A stretch of 64,000 bases of DNA from Endocalyx cinctus (GCA_001600455.1 BCKC01000004.1:1240001-1304000); one strand, 5' to 3'. Counted from the first letter of the stretch, positions 34,238-48,616 are shown. Numbers and translations: made by a program. The notes: generated by a model from the sequence alone, not told the origin.

Positions 34238-37200
34238 TTTAGTGTAGGAATGCTTAAAATCGGTATTGATTTTTAGCTATCTTCCGTGATAATCCTATAA
34301 CGGTATAGTTCAATTCCGATTAACTTTCTTTGATGTACTGTGTATTATTCGACCTTCGCAAAGTTATATATCGAAATAAAAGAGAGAAGTATCTATTTTC
34401 CAAATAATAAATAAGTAAGTAAAGTCTTCATATATTTAAGTAAATTTTAATATTATATTATAAAAATTGGTATAATTATAGTCCAATTAAAAAGGGACAA
34501 AAAAGGGACAAAAATGCAGAGACAACGATGTTATAATATGCTACTAAGCAGACAGGCAGATTAAGCAGATAATAATAATAATCTTGAAATATAGCAGTAA
34601 GGTAAGGAACGGAATAGGGGAATACGTGAATAACTGTATATGTATTATAGGAGACAGTAACTAAGTGAATAGGGGATGGAACAGATGGAACGAACTACTA
34701 ACTTAGTAGTAATTGGATTGAACCTCAAGAGCTGACAGGGTGTAAAATAGTATTCTTGTCATTAATACCACCCCCTTTTTTTTTTTTTTTTTATTCTCTC
34801 TCCTTTATCTTCTTTTACCCATTAAGGTAAGAAAGGATCGGAAAAATCAAGGTAAGTGAATGCTATCGATCGCAAGGTATATATAACTTTAATCCCCAGC
34901 TAGGGGTAAGTATCTAGGTACTATCTACCTAGAAGTAGGTAATGACTTCTCTCCAGGGCTCTTATATCATCAATCGAATCAGGTGGGTTGATTAGAAACA
35001 AACAAACCAAAATAGAGAAGCAGACCACACGAAGGGGTCAGGGGAGAGAAAGAGAGTAAATGTGGGAGAGGGGGAGGGGTTTGAATAGTACGCTATGTAC
35101 ACTGAGGGGATATTGATTTGAATTGGAGTTACTTGATTTGTTCCATTAGGAATCCCGACCTCGCCTCTTCTACTTAGTATTGCAGGGGGAAGTATGCGAC
35201 CACTCGGTCAAATCAAAAGCGTACCGTTAACGTCTGGGGGAACCGAGTCTTTCTTTAATTGGTTTAGGAGACTTCCACCCGTCGTATGCACGTAAGAATG
35301 AAAAATGAAGAGTGAATATAGAAGAAAGAAGAGCAACAGAAAGACGTAAGTATAATTCCAGAAGGGAAAGGATAAGAAAATAAAAACTGGCACTTACATC
35401 CAAGAACTAATAGATGTATCATGGAATATAGTTAGAGGTTTGAGTGATGAGTGATGATTGATGAGTTCGATGTGTCGTTAGACCAGGCTAGACTAGACTG
35501 AAACCAACAACGTCAGTAAAATAAAAGGTGACGAAGGATGGTTTTCAAGATATGGTGGGGATGACATGAATTTGGCATATATGTATTAGGAGAAAAAAAG
35601 GGTTAGAAATGATAAAATATCGTTTCGAAGAAAAGAGGGAAAAGATGCCTACTATAATAAAGTACGCCTTTCTTGACAATCCCGCCCTCTGAGATTGGTA
35701 AAAATTAACGTAGTATATGAATTGTCGATCTTCGAGTTCGAATTTTGAGACAATCACTTCCCTGATGAAGATGCACCTTTCCACGACATGGACAGGGCTG
35801 ATTGAGACAAGAAAAACGAAAGACAGGTAAAAGAGAAGAAGAGAGTAACTAAGTGTAGGTAAAAAGAGGCACTAGCAGAGCTCCGGAATTATGACTCCAA
35901 TAATTCAAGGTCACGAGGATGATTTAGAAGAGCCAGTAGCTTTTTTTTTTTCCTTTTTCTCACCGAAACTCTTTTCTTTCCTTTTTTTCCTCTGATGATA
36001 TGGAAGTATTAATAACTCGAGAACGCCCTTGGGATATACCTAAGTGTGTGAAAGTTTAGGTTGAGATAATGTTGTATTCGTATCCACTTTCCCTTTGGCT
36101 CGTTGATCACTGAAAGGGAAAAAATAAGAAAAGAACCCAGACCATATGATATGATTTGATTAGATTTTGGTATGGAAATGATGTTTGAATAACTTGTAGG
36201 GAAAATATTTTGAGAGGGAGGAAGGCTATGAGTTTTATTTTAATCAGGCAGATATGGTGGCTTGAAAAATGTAAGGCACTCCTATCAAATCGCCCGCTTT
36301 CGAGCTCCAAAGTGCGGGAGGCCTAGTACAGGGTAAAATGAATTGTGAGTAATCCTTTCCCCCCGTAAAAAATATCTGTGCCGAGAATGAAAGTGGGAGG
36401 GATGGGAAGGCAAAAAAAAAAAAAAAGAAGAAGAAGAAGAAGAAGAAGGAGGGGACCCTTGGGCGATCCAAAGAAAACGAAGGATTCAAGATAGTAAATT
36501 CAGAGAAGCTTGACGGCAGTGACGGTGATACCTGACGGGGTTAATTATGATAGGTAAGGTAAGATAGTTCAGGGAGTGTAGCTAATTAGATATTATCTTA
36601 TTCACTGGTTACTTGAGCTTGTTTGAGTGTTTCCTCGAGCGGGAGTCGAATGGATGAGGTAGATGTGGGGGTCACCGCAATACCCAGGTGTAGGTGGTGT
36701 GTATGTATGGATATGAGGGTGTGGATGAGTGTGGGTGGTCCCAGCTTATGATACAACCTAAACACCGATGAAAGGAAATAATGGTCCGTCCTTATTTTTC
36801 TTTTTCTCTTTATTTTCTTCAACCGACTTCTATCGTTCGCCGCGTGATGTACTAGTTGAGTAGTGTAGTGGAGATGTTAGATGGTGATTTTCAACAGTAG
36901 CTTGTCGCGACTTGGCCCGATGCTTTTCTTCCGATGGATGGATACAAGGTACTTAAGGAGGTAGCAAGTATATGTACCTACGTTATCCGGAGAAATGTAC
37001 TATGTAAAGTAACCATCCCATGAGGGGGAAATATGCAGTCTGCCTAGTAAAAGAAGAGTCCTTGTTGCTTGGGAGAATGTAAACCCTGGGTGGAAGAAGG
37101 TTCTTAATAGTAAGTCAATACGGTGCCGTTTGGATGAATTTCAATTATTGCTTTGGGTTTGTATCGGGTTTTATTATGTATGATTCTGAAGCACGTTCTT

Positions 37201-37378
37201 CGGTCGGTTTCCGGCTCAAAAGGTTTCAGTGAACGGCATCCAATGATTTCTTACACCGCATCCCAACCGAGTAAAAAAAAAAAAACACAAGGTAGGGTAC
37301 TGTAGCTAATATTTCTTAGTCGAACCTCGGAATTGTGGGGTCCGTATTTTGCTTTTGAACTGCGAAATGCGAATCGTA

Positions 37379-37427
37379 GATCGTGGATCGTGGATTGTGG
37401 ATTGTGGATTGTGGATTGTGGATCGTG
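37379..37427 (+). repeat. 7-bp minisatellite, GAT(C/T)GTG x7
   Basis: Seven head-to-tail heptamers: two GATCGTG, four GATTGTG and one GATCGTG. Confidence 0.9.
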
Positions 37428-40400
37428 AATGAGAGATGCAAGATCAGCTAGCTGCACGATTTAGCTATACTAATCAGGCTGTTGAATTTCTTGAAAGTAA
37501 ATGTAGGTAAATATAAAGGTAGTGATTATATTTTGATAGGCAGATAGAAAAACCTTGCGAGATGTCTGTTATATGAAATTCCAACCAGCTAACTTGTTTT
37601 TTTTTTCGTGTGTGAATTAGTGTCGACTTGAAGGATGGCGTCACGAACACCTAGGAAATCCTTCTTACTGTTTTGAGATTACGATGCCTCGCTGAGTCGA
37701 GTAATATTTATCTGTTCGTATGTGTGAAATATGTCGAATTGGTCAAGTGACTATCACTTCATGCTGACATCTGCATTTGTCTGTGTTGTTATTATTACTT
37801 CTTTTGGGGGGCCGCTCGGGATTGAAGGGAGAAACTATATTGAGAAAGATGAAAATATGTAAGCCCAAAATAATGTACCAGCGAGTATATTCTGCTATAA
37901 TAAAAGTGAAAAGGCAGTTATAGATCCGCTTCATCCGGAGACTAGATCTATTATTGATTCTCAATTATAATCAGGTATTAATCAAATGACGAGAGGTCAT
38001 TTCATTATTTCATTTATTTAATTATTTTTTTCATCTATCCCACTTCAATCTCGTCGTCGCCTGAATGAGACTTATCCTAAAAAAAATATCGCAACCGGAC
38101 GACAGACGGTTGTGATGGAGTACGAGGGCAAGCGAAATAGGGATGCGATTGGGGGCGTCTCACGAAGCGCTTACATGCGGCGAAAGGTGGGGGGTGAGGT
38201 TAATAAGGGGGGTTTTCGTACTTACGTGCCAAATCCCTCGAAGTCGTCTCACCGATCTCAATTCAGAAAGTTTGATTTCTGACTTCTGACGGTGCAAGGT
38301 AATACGCAGAACCGGCAAGTCAAACGAGGTACGTAAAGAGTGGAAGCTGTGTAGTTTTTTTTTTTTTTCTTAAAGTAGGACAAGAGTTGGTCAATACGAA
38401 GAAGTGAGGTTATTGGAATTTTTAATAAGGGATGTTTTCAAAAGGGAAGATGCATTGGGGAAACCACGTAAAACTACGTAAGTCTTTTTTAGATGGGTAG
38501 TATAGCAAATACGGGATCGTCTCAGAATCAATCAACATTTGGAGTTTCGATAGTTATCTTCTATTTATGTGTCAGGAGGCCAAATGACCAGAAGCGTGAG
38601 CACTAATCCCACGCGTATACTGATTTCAGTATGAGGTATGACGAAAGGTTGCCGTTACTCAATGGTGGAAGACGAGCCGCTAAGCCTCCATGTACTCGTG
38701 GCGTATAGTTATGTGTGGTGTCTCAGTTCATAACGAAGTAGGGTAATACGGATGGATGGATGAGTGGGTAGAGGAATAGATGAATAGATGCATCAAAAAT
38801 TAAACTATCGTTACTTTTTCCTGGGTGAGTGGCAATGCCACTGTCCATCTATCCACTATTCATTTACTCTGAGAATGTTTGAGTCCATCGCAGACCGGCT
38901 CGAGGTTGACATCCCCGAAGATCAGTCGCAAGGTTGATCTATATTGGTGAGCGAGCCTGTATGCTTGGCTTGGATTGGTCGATTGATTATTGAAGTCAAA
39001 TATCTAAAGGAAAGTATTTTATTTTCGCCAGCGCGTATTTCGCGTTGGAATCCACGTTCCCATGTACTAAAGGTATGGGTAACAGAATGTGTGTAGTGGT
39101 TTCTAACTTTTCATTTAGGCCAAGCGAGTTCCGACGTAGACCGGCCAAGATTTCCGATGCATCACCCTCAATTAGGATACGGATTTAAATTTTGATAGGT
39201 GACCATGATGAGACGTGAAGTAAGTAGCCGAGTCAACTTTATGGAAATCAAGCCGAGAAGGGTGGGAGGGGCTATTCCGGGTTGAAGCATTGCCGGCTAT
39301 CACAAATAACCCTGGGGGAAGGGGGGAGGGGGGGTTGTTTATGGGTGTGGTCAGTGTTGCCTCTTTACATCACGAATTGTCGTATTCATAGCGACCAGTA
39401 TGTCATGATGTATGGATATGGGACTGGGTTCTTTTTTATCTCGCGTCGTCGCTACAAGCTCAACTTGTGTAAGTGTAAGACAGGGGAGGGGAGCATCTTG
39501 TGAAATGTTATGTCTAAATAGAACATTGTGTAGATGGTGAAAGCTGGAGTTAGGTATGTACATACATACTCTGCTATAAGGGCCTATTACGTACATGATT
39601 ACAGAGGTATATTAGCAGGCTATTAATGAACTAGCGATAGCTTATAGTTCTATTGGATAGCCCTGCCATCAATGAGATCAACCGCTAAAATTAGCATAAC
39701 TTATGTACCTTACTTAAGTATAATTTACTTACTAATGTACTTAAGGAGGTACCTACCTAGGTACTTAAGTACCTTTGAACAACCCCAATTCATTGGCGCC
39801 TCGGGCGTCTTTAAAAATAAATTCTACCACTTACACCACCATTACTGCTGTCATTACCACCTTCAAGGCCCTCTTCCCCCATATTGTATGGTTATCAGCT
39901 GGGGGCAATATTTGCCTCTGTACATATGTAGATGTACTCCATATATTATGTGTATACTTGAGTATAATCGAAAACCTGGCTCTTGTTTTTTTTTTTTTTT
40001 TTTTTTTTTGTAACCCACTACTTTCACTTTTTTTTTACTTCCTTTCTCTCTTTTTTTCGTTTTTGATCCACCGAAAGACCGTACATGTTTAAGGTAGCAA
40101 TTGTTACCCCTACTTTATCACCAGACTAGCCATAAAACAAGGTCCTGCCTGATTGAAGAGGGTGGCTAATACGACGATATAGTCCTGTCATTTATGCTGT
40201 CCCATGACCGTCACACAACATATCGCCTGTAGTCCCCGGACGGTGATCTAGAAGTGATCTGCCTAAGTGCCGATATAGAAAAGAGACGCAAAATAAGAAT
40301 AAAAAATAAAAATAAGGAGGCAAGAGTAGATGAAGAAACAAGATTTTGAACTTGGAGAGCTGCTCATCGTTCTCTGCTTACCTTTCTACTGAAACTTAAT

Positions 40401-42278
40401 GTTTAAGTAATCAATATCATGAACCACCCAGTTCCAATACTTTGTCTACTTCTTTAAACTGAAGCAATATAGAGATAGACTGAGGGAAACATGGTTTACA
40501 CTAAACTGGTCATATGTCAGTAGTCTCTTCTTTTCCCTTGTCTTTCAGCATACCCCCCGCTCTCTTAAATCCTTCCCTTTACTCCCTCCTAGTTCATACG
40601 TGTATTATAATATTCTACTATGTACAGTTCATCCCATTCAAAAGGTAACAACTTTCTATATCGTACTTAAAAGGTAAGAAGAAAGAACAATGTCGAGGTC
40701 GACAAACTGCTAAACGATATGTATTTGTTTATTTCTTTGTTTCATCTCACTGATACCCTTTACCTCTTTCAACCTTGCTACGGTTTCTGATTTAATAGTC
40801 CATGTTTGGTTTGGCTAATTACCAGGTAGGTATACTACCTAAGTACCTACCTAGGCTGCTAGGGTACCCCTAGATAGCTATCTGGCTGTCTACATTTAGG
40901 TAAATAAATGTCTGGCTGATCATTAATCCGCCACACCGTCAGACCGTTAGCTGTGCTCATTGAATTACATATCTTGACATCCTATCTATGGATTATATCG
41001 TCATCCCCTTGACCTTGCTTGACCTTGACCTTGATCAAATTAAATCCAACCCCTCCATCCCTCCATCAACCTGTTCACTTAACCTCCACCATCTCAAGTA
41101 AGAATCCTTGGTCTTGCAGAATGCAGATGCAAATGCATATGCAGTTATCCTAGTCTAATCCGCACTTTTGACTCCCCCGTATCTCCTACTCTAAAATGAT
41201 CCATTTAGGATGTTGATTTCTTATTGCTGTAGAAATACGCAATCGCGCATGCACATCGAATGATGTTGATCCTTATCATTAACTTCCTCGACTCCAATAA
41301 TTAAGCGCCTTGGAGAAATTGGGGTGACGTGACATCGAGCAAAGTATACATACTGCTCGTCGTTGATATTATCGATTCTGCCTGGCTTCGGACCGAGCGC
41401 GCTTAATGCATATATACAAACAACCTACACACACACACACATATATATACGGTATATATCTTGATTATCAATTATGTCCTGATAAATTAAATCTGTTGAT
41501 TAAAACGAAGTCATCTGCGCTTAGGATTATGTCAGACTGCGGTACGATATTAGCGCGAGCTTCCACTTTTAGAAAGAAAGAAGAAGAAAAAAAAGACCCT
41601 TGACATATTGGCTTTTGATTCTCACCGTCTCTTCGCCTCATGACAATTCAAAACTCCGTGTATCCCTGACTGTAGTCTTCAGAGTAAGGTCCGGCCCATC
41701 CCATGCCTTATTTCAGAATTAGAAGTCAGCCACTTTTCCCAATTTGCTCAAGGTGTAGCAGGTATACCCACCACACCGTCATGTCGACGAATCATACGCC
41801 ATTTACCCTCACCCACTCATTCGCAACCTTTGTCAGTAAACCATGTAGCCTTCACACCATCATCTTTAACATTTCTAACAGTCTGCTTGTCGTCTAGTCG
41901 AGCTTGGACTTCTATACAATACTATACTATTAACTTCATTTCTCATCTTATTCTTTTCCCCGTCTTTGGATCGCCATCCCTTTGGTAACCGATGAGCTTC
42001 CGGATTTCATTATCCAATATATTAACTTCAGGTTTAAATGTCAGCATTCAAGAGACCTTACGAGGATGAAATGAATAGCAGTCAATAGATTCTAGACTAT
42101 TCGGTGGTAGTCCAATATTTTTTTTGTTTTACTTGACGAATAAAAGCGCGAATGGTATGCGTGTGTGTGCGTGTATGTGTTTGTGTGAGGGTATCGTAGT
42201 ATACTGTGAAGTTCGAGTAAACTACATTAAGTCATCATAAATGGTTTGATGGGCGACAGGGGATCGACGAATGATTTG

Positions 42279-42446
42279 CTAATGTCGACGTCTTTGACCA
42301 CACTTCTCGCACATCCCATGACCGCCGCCCTTCTTATGCTTAAAACATCCCCGACCTAGTATCCATTTCTCTCCGCTGCAGTGCAACAATCTGAACCCCT
42401 TCCGGTCCCTTCGTGCGGGCAAGGGTTCGACCTCTTCTTCGGAGGG
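42279..42446 (-). other. coding-like Cys-rich open stretch, possible terminal exon
   Basis: A GC-rich island in the desert. The minus strand is open for 55 codons up to a TAG at 42279. Its C-terminal half contains FRLLHCSGEKWILG, GCFKHKK and GHGMCEKCGQRRRH, with C-x12-C-x10-C-x2-C spacing plus His residues, like a small zinc-binding module. No ATG precedes it; a TAA at 42447 lies directly upstream, and beyond it the same frame is open again to an ATG at 42566 (40 codons). It could be the last exon of a gene or a gene broken by one stop. The plus strand is also open here (about 75 codons ending at 42549), so the coding strand is not certain. Confidence 0.3.
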
Positions 42447-43949
42447 TTACAGTCTAATCGCTGTCACAGCTATCAAGATACTAATGATCGACGAGATTCG
42501 CCGTCTCTTGGTCAGCCTAGACCCCCGTGCAGCCGTTCTACCCGTTTGAGCTTGGTTTGAATGCATCTCATGATATATACCATACCCCACACCAGCCCAC
42601 CATCAGCCACAGAGACGCGAACCAGAGACATACGCAAGCGTCCGCACCTACCGAGCGTGTTTTCTTCTTCTTCTTCTTCTTCCCTAATCCCTTTTTATAA
42701 TTATTATTATCATAGTTATTATCATTATTTCTCATGGGACGCGTTTCAGTTTATGCCATATGTATTGTATCCACTCCGGAACGTAGGACCGCATTTATTT
42801 TCCCCAGATCTGCGGGGATAATATTTTTACTTTTGCCACGGCCGTATGTAGTGGGGTGGTAACATCCGACGGTCTTGGTAATAATCGTTGCGGGTTTTGC
42901 TTTTTTTTTTCCCTCTTCTTCTTCTCCATGAGTATAGGTAGTAATCTTTTTTATAGTCGCCACGACGATGAAGTCATCATCATTCACTTCTCCGTCTTTT
43001 ATAGTACTATGACATACCTACCGTCTATCTTTCTTTCTAGAAACTCTTACTCTATCGATACCGAATGTAGAAACCATCGCGCTATCGCACAAGCAGAAAT
43101 CTTCAAAAAAAAAAAAAAAAACATTCTGCTGATGCACCGCGTCTGCATGACGTGCAGGTGGACGGCATAGTGCGTGGGGGATCCCTATTTCTCTGGAGAA
43201 AAGAAGAAAAAAAAAAAAAAGAAAAATAGAAAAGAAAAGTTTCTCGTTTACAAGCTACACTGGAGGCTCGGTTCATCCTGTTTTGGTATTTGTCAGGATC
43301 AAGTTTCTTGTGCATAGGAAAAAAGAAAGAAAAGAAATCACCTTAGCGAGGTTAATCCACTTTCTCGGGAGCCACCCGGATGGCGCAGCAGAAATGAGAG
43401 ACTCCTAAATCGATATGCACTAGAACTTTACCATACTTAAGAAAAGTAATTCAAGTAGCTACACTTACACATGGCGTCTTCACTCTTTGTTTATCACTAT
43501 GTATGCGCCCTCATCTATACCTACACCGTCCGTTATACCCCGGCACTGCCTGTGGTTTGGTAGTCATCACCGGACACACACAAAGTACTAGAGTGTGGGT
43601 GTGGGTGTGGGTATGCGTAAAAAGTGCGAACCCCAACTTCTTGAGTCAACTTCTGTTCCACTGATATGCTCTCCTGGCTATACACCCCCTTTACAACTGG
43701 AGGGGCAAAGTATCACACGTTCGTATCTTCTCTCGTATCGCTGTCGACAAATCTTTTCCTCGTTTTACCACATATTACATCGCGCGTGTGCGTGTTTCTC
43801 TCCGCTGACACTTCCCCTATTCCACATTCTCGGCTCCGATACCTTCGGCGTCTTTATCGAGTACTTCACTCGCTAGACCCCTTTATTTTCATCACAGAGA
43901 CGAGAATTTTAGGTCAAGTAGATTATTACGACCGAGCCCGTACGATATT

Positions 43950-43976
43950 CACTGTCACTGTCACTGTCACTGTCAC
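43950..43976 (+). repeat. CACTGT hexamer repeat
   Basis: Four complete CACTGT units followed by a partial one. Confidence 0.85.
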
Positions 43977-46240
43977 CCGTTAACATTTACGTGATTTGTG
44001 ATTTTTTTCGTAATTGCCAAAAAAGAAAATGCCCTTCTGCCTATCCTGACTGGTCAAATCGAGGAATATCAACTCAGCAAATTAGAAAATTATCCGACAC
44101 CCTCTGATGCCCGTCGACCTATTAGGAGCAAACATAGAGGCATATCGAAACAGACGAGCATCCATCATTAGGTAAGTAGGTAGGTAGGCAGCCATATACT
44201 TCTACCGTCACTCATCATAGTGTGTGAATAATTCTTTGTTTTTCTTCTGCTTCTTCAGTTTTTAATCGGGTATAAGCCTATATAATACATTACGAGTACG
44301 CAACCATCTCACACATGCCAAAATACCTTGAAGACACTAATTATCCACACACCTATCTGTATAGTATACGTTCCGTCCACTCCGTAGCATTACGAAATGA
44401 GCCCATGTGATCTTATCCACCTCTATTCCCATGCCAATATCATGCCTTAGATAAAAGAAAATTAGATACTTTCCTGTGGGAGAGCCAAAGAGAGACAGTA
44501 AGGAGCTGTTAGTCATGCAATTCTCCACAATACCATGTACCCTATGCTCCTTGCCGCCCCATGATCGAATGAGAAGCGCGTGACGGTTCCACTTGCGATC
44601 TCGCATGTCCTACAAAAAATGCCATGATATGCAATGTCATTCTATCAGTCTGTCTTTACCCAATTTTCATAGCTGCCGTCTGAACTTTTCAAATAATTTA
44701 TCTGATACATGCCTCCAAGTACTACCACCTCACCCTACTTACCCATGGCCTCATGGCTACCTTTTCCCGCCGGTTTGGCTGCTTCACTATGACGCATTTG
44801 TGCTTATCCGGCATGCATGAGAGGAGCATATATCCTTATCTCTTTTAAAATTGGTATAAAAAGCGTACATATCCTATCCACTACCACTACACCGGCATCT
44901 TACATACATACTTACTATATATCCTACGCATGGGATCATCATTCGTCGCCGCCGATAGGCACAACGTAGATAATAATTATTATGAGAAAAAAAAAGGAGG
45001 GCGCCGCGGTATACGCGTTAATAACCTCCCTCTCCGGCTTTTCTCTTCTTCGCTTCCGTGTCTCTTATCTTCTTTGCTTTTCGTAATACCCGTCCCCATC
45101 TCTCTACATCTACTTTTCGGTATGTGTATATGTGATTTATATTTTTGCCTTTTCGGATCCCATCAAATTCTTCCGCACCAGGCATAAATAGGAGGTAAAT
45201 GAACAGGGAGTTTTAAGATTACTCGTCGCGTCTCGTGGTATATTGCGTACACTGCCGCTTCCCCGGACCTTTCATCCTTGGTAGATGGGTGAATGGGATC
45301 CGGTCCGGGTACATAGCATCCAACAACACAAATATCTTTCATCACCGTCTCATTTCCGCCGTGAGACATTCTCACCGAACTGGCGGACTTGACTCCTTGT
45401 CAAACTTATCGGACCAACTCAGCCACAATTTTGGATTCCCATGGATTTATGTGAGTAATTATGATCTGATCGATCGATACGTGCATGATATTCATAAACA
45501 TAAATTACCATGCATAGTTTTCAATCATGGGAGATGTGCCTGTTTTTTTTACCATACGCATGACGATTCAACTAGTAGTAATTAGACTCAAGTCACCCTA
45601 TACCGCAACTTTTGATTCTTTGGATCTTGTAACGTTCCCAAAGGTCTCACTTTAGAACTATCAGAGGGCATGCGTAACCAAGATCGATGATGCGAACGTA
45701 TGTACGTGTGGAAAAAAATAAATAAAGGGGGGCAACTGTGGTACTAGTGAGTCATCGTAGACTCGAGAGGAGGAGGGTGTGTAGATGAACAGATAAATGA
45801 CCATCAAAGTCGACGATACGAATCTCATAAGCTAACTACCGGAAAAAGTGACGAGAAACAAAATAAAAGTAACATAATGAACCAATAGAAAACGCGCTAT
45901 TGACCGAAAAGAAAAACGCCGGAGGGCTCACGCGTTCGCGTTTAGAAGCTGGGCAACTGTGCCCTTCGCCCCTCCTCTTCTATCCCCTCATATTACCCCC
46001 CCATATTCATTTCAAATTTCCAACTTGGAAAGTTGACAGCGATGGGGACGTTCGGCCATGGCTCATGGCGCTCTCTGTTGCAGAAATGGGGCAATGTCAC
46101 ACACAAAAGTAGTGGCTAGTCTTTCTTGTCAACCTGCAATAATTTGTAACAGGACGAGAAATCACAAATACTCGGCTGATGTAGAGTTTTGCAAATCTTG
46201 AGGTAACGTTAGCTATCTAAGGGGCGAGTAAGCTGATAAA

Positions 46241-46281
46241 GGGGGGGGGGGGGGGGGGGGGGGGGAGGGGGGGAAAAGAGG

Positions 46282-46313
<32 letters not shown>
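46241..46313 (+). repeat. poly-G tract (25 G, 7 G, 29 G with short interruptions)
   Basis: Two long G runs (46241-46265 and 46285-46313) separated by G7 and A-rich spacers. On the + strand this could form G-quadruplexes, and it is also prone to sequencing error. The poly-Pro frames through it are artefacts. Confidence 0.9.
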
Positions 46314-46316
<3 letters not shown>

Positions 46317-48608
46317 GCAAGAGGGGAAAGAAGAGGATCGGGAGGATCGGGCGGATAGGTTGAGTTTGACTCCGGATTTTCCTCCTCTGTGGGCCAAACG
46401 CGGAACTCGACTATTTTTGAGACGAGGTAATCTTCTGTCACTCTTCCTCTTCATTATCTTCTCATGTGTCTTGGTTTTGTAGGATGGTCTGTCGGAACTC
46501 AATCCGTCAATTCCGGCTTTCCTTCTCGATGCGACTAAGCGTCTGCCTATCGCGATTCCTCGATGGCAGCAATGAGTGTGTGTAAGTGAACTGGTTCGGA
46601 GTAAATTTCCTTCTCGGTGGGACACGCATGGCACGAGTGAGATATCGCGGCGTGTTGGTACATTTCGTAAGTAGGTGGAGTAGACGTGACGAGGAACATC
46701 TATCCCATCGTATAGATTCGTGTAGTTGTCTTGCCATCGCTTCGCGTAATTGTGGGATCCTAGCCACCCCACTATGAGAATATGATTGATCTTATCTGAT
46801 TGATGTTGTTTCCAGGTCTATCCCTGGTATCTTCAATTTAGAAAGGACCAACGCCTACGCGGAAATTCCGATGGGCGGAGAGGGCAAAAGCCATTGCACA
46901 AGACTCGTCGGGCGCTCAACATCACTTCCGAGGCAGTATCGCGTGAACTCGAAGTACACCATGAGACAAATTACGCGATAACTCGGTGAATGAGTGAGTC
47001 AAGTTTATTAATGGAAAGTCAGGCTTGTTGTGATATGTTATTAATAATTGACGCCTAATTTAAGAAAAAATCCTTCCGGGTGCGCGACCTGCCGCACAAG
47101 CCACCGCTTTGATCAGATAGTTTCCCTAGCGATCCCTCCTAGCAACGCCTCTCTCGCTTAATCGTGAAAGGAAACTCGAACAAAAAAAAAGAACATTGGG
47201 ACCCAAGTGTAAAAACATTGATCCGCAAACAAGCAAAAAAAATCATATCATCAATCCTCTACCCGCAGACCCTGAGTCCTTGGAGCAAACAGGGGTTCAA
47301 TGCCCAACAATTTTGTTGGCCTCTTCCCTCGAGGCGAACTTTCCTCACATCCTATTTTAACCACACAATAAATGAGCAATATCGGGAACAACATGATTCA
47401 GGATTCTTTTCACCAATACTTGGGCGCAAAGGATTGGCTGGTTCCCTCCCAAGTGGCGATGTTGGCCAAAAAAGCCGACCTGAAAAACTTTTGTGCTGAA
47501 AAGTCAGCTTCTTTTCAAGGCACAAAATTACCCATTCTCTCAGGCTCAAAGATTCAAAAGTTCAATCACTAACTTCTGGTTTCAGACGGTCATCCGACGC
47601 ATATCATTTGACTACATGACGTGTAAGTAAAAATTAATAATGAGGCGAAATGAGGCGATGGTCGGGCAAAGCATGATGCAAGTAGGGTTCCGCGGAAGTC
47701 AGCCGGCATCGCCCAACGATAGTGGAATGAAGTCAGCACTCAGGCAGATTCCGAGTAAACTACCGAAACCGTAGTTATTACTGGCTTAGACCTAGATTCA
47801 GAATTTAGACTTCCAATAGAGACTACGTTTTTGATTGGGCATACTCGTCTTCCCCTTTGCGGGAAGACAAGGGGCCGTCACACGTAAGACCAACAGCACT
47901 GCTGTAAATACATTATCAGTATACGAGTAATTTTGAGTAGCGATGTATTTCTCTTGGAGCAAAGTATTCGAGGATAGCTATTCTGTACTCGTTTCAAGAG
48001 GAAATAAACCTTTTCACATACTCTTGGTGACCGTTATACACTAATAAGGTTAGACAACTTGATCAAGCTCTTGCGAGCTCGACTGCGTAGACCAGCTGTA
48101 TGTTATGAATACCCATACCCACCATAATTAAAATTGATATACAAATATTGGAGATATTCAAGTAATACCGCTTATTATAGTGCTCAACAGAGTGAGGATG
48201 TAGCTATTAAGCTGATTTTGTTAACATGACGCGAAGCTTTTCCAAAAACGAATGTACTTTTATAGAAACCACTGCTTCGCTACGGATGATTGGATATATT
48301 ATGAGGTTCATAGAGTAATTAGTTCTTATTCATATAATAGCTGCGGAGGCTTAGGCCGGAGAAGACAGAAGAGGCTTCATCTGGCGACGATGATCTACAG
48401 CTGTGAGATAATGAAATAATGACAAGGTAACCTTGAGCCTATCAAAACTCTTTAAAACGTAAAAGATGGAGACATCAAAGTAAGAACAAGCAATCATGAA
48501 ATACTAGGACTTTCCTGTTTCTACGTTTCTAAGCTTAATCGAAGTTATGGAGGGAGATTTAAGGATAGAATCTACCAAAGTTCACAACGTGAGCAAAGTC
48601 AAAATGGC

Positions 48609-48616
48609 TATAAAAA
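48609..48616 (+). promoter_or_regulatory. TATA box of the secreted-protein gene
   Basis: TATAAAAA lies 119 nt upstream of the start codon at 48728, a common distance for strongly induced fungal genes with a short leader. Confidence 0.55.

Larger units (their letters stand above)
34238..48608. other. gene desert, about 14.4 kb
   Basis: No convincing gene was found on either strand. The DNA is AT-rich with frequent homopolymers, hexamer clusters of the ACCTAGGTA type (about 34905-34945, 39735-39775, 40826-40880), GAA/CTT runs and the repeats listed separately. The only coding-like patch is near 42.28-42.57 kb. Short ATG frames at 44337-44606 (minus, 89 codons) and 47372-47572 (plus, 66 codons) have ordinary composition and no recognised similarity. 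Possible roles are a long regulatory upstream region of the CCCH gene, non-coding transcripts, or decayed mobile DNA; I cannot tell which. Confidence 0.5.

Noticed and set aside
42355..42445. tRNA gene suggested by GGGTTCGACCTC
   Set aside because: The arms around the TTCGA loop do not pair and no acceptor or anticodon stem can be drawn.
46217..46772. Minus-strand frames rich in poly-Pro or Arg/Ser
   Set aside because: Poly-Pro comes from the poly-G tract; the longer frame lacks an ATG and a recognisable domain.
34238..48608. Transposon or dispersed 5S rRNA gene in the desert
   Set aside because: No terminal repeats, transposase or reverse transcriptase motifs, and none of the conserved 5S internal promoter blocks were seen on either strand.
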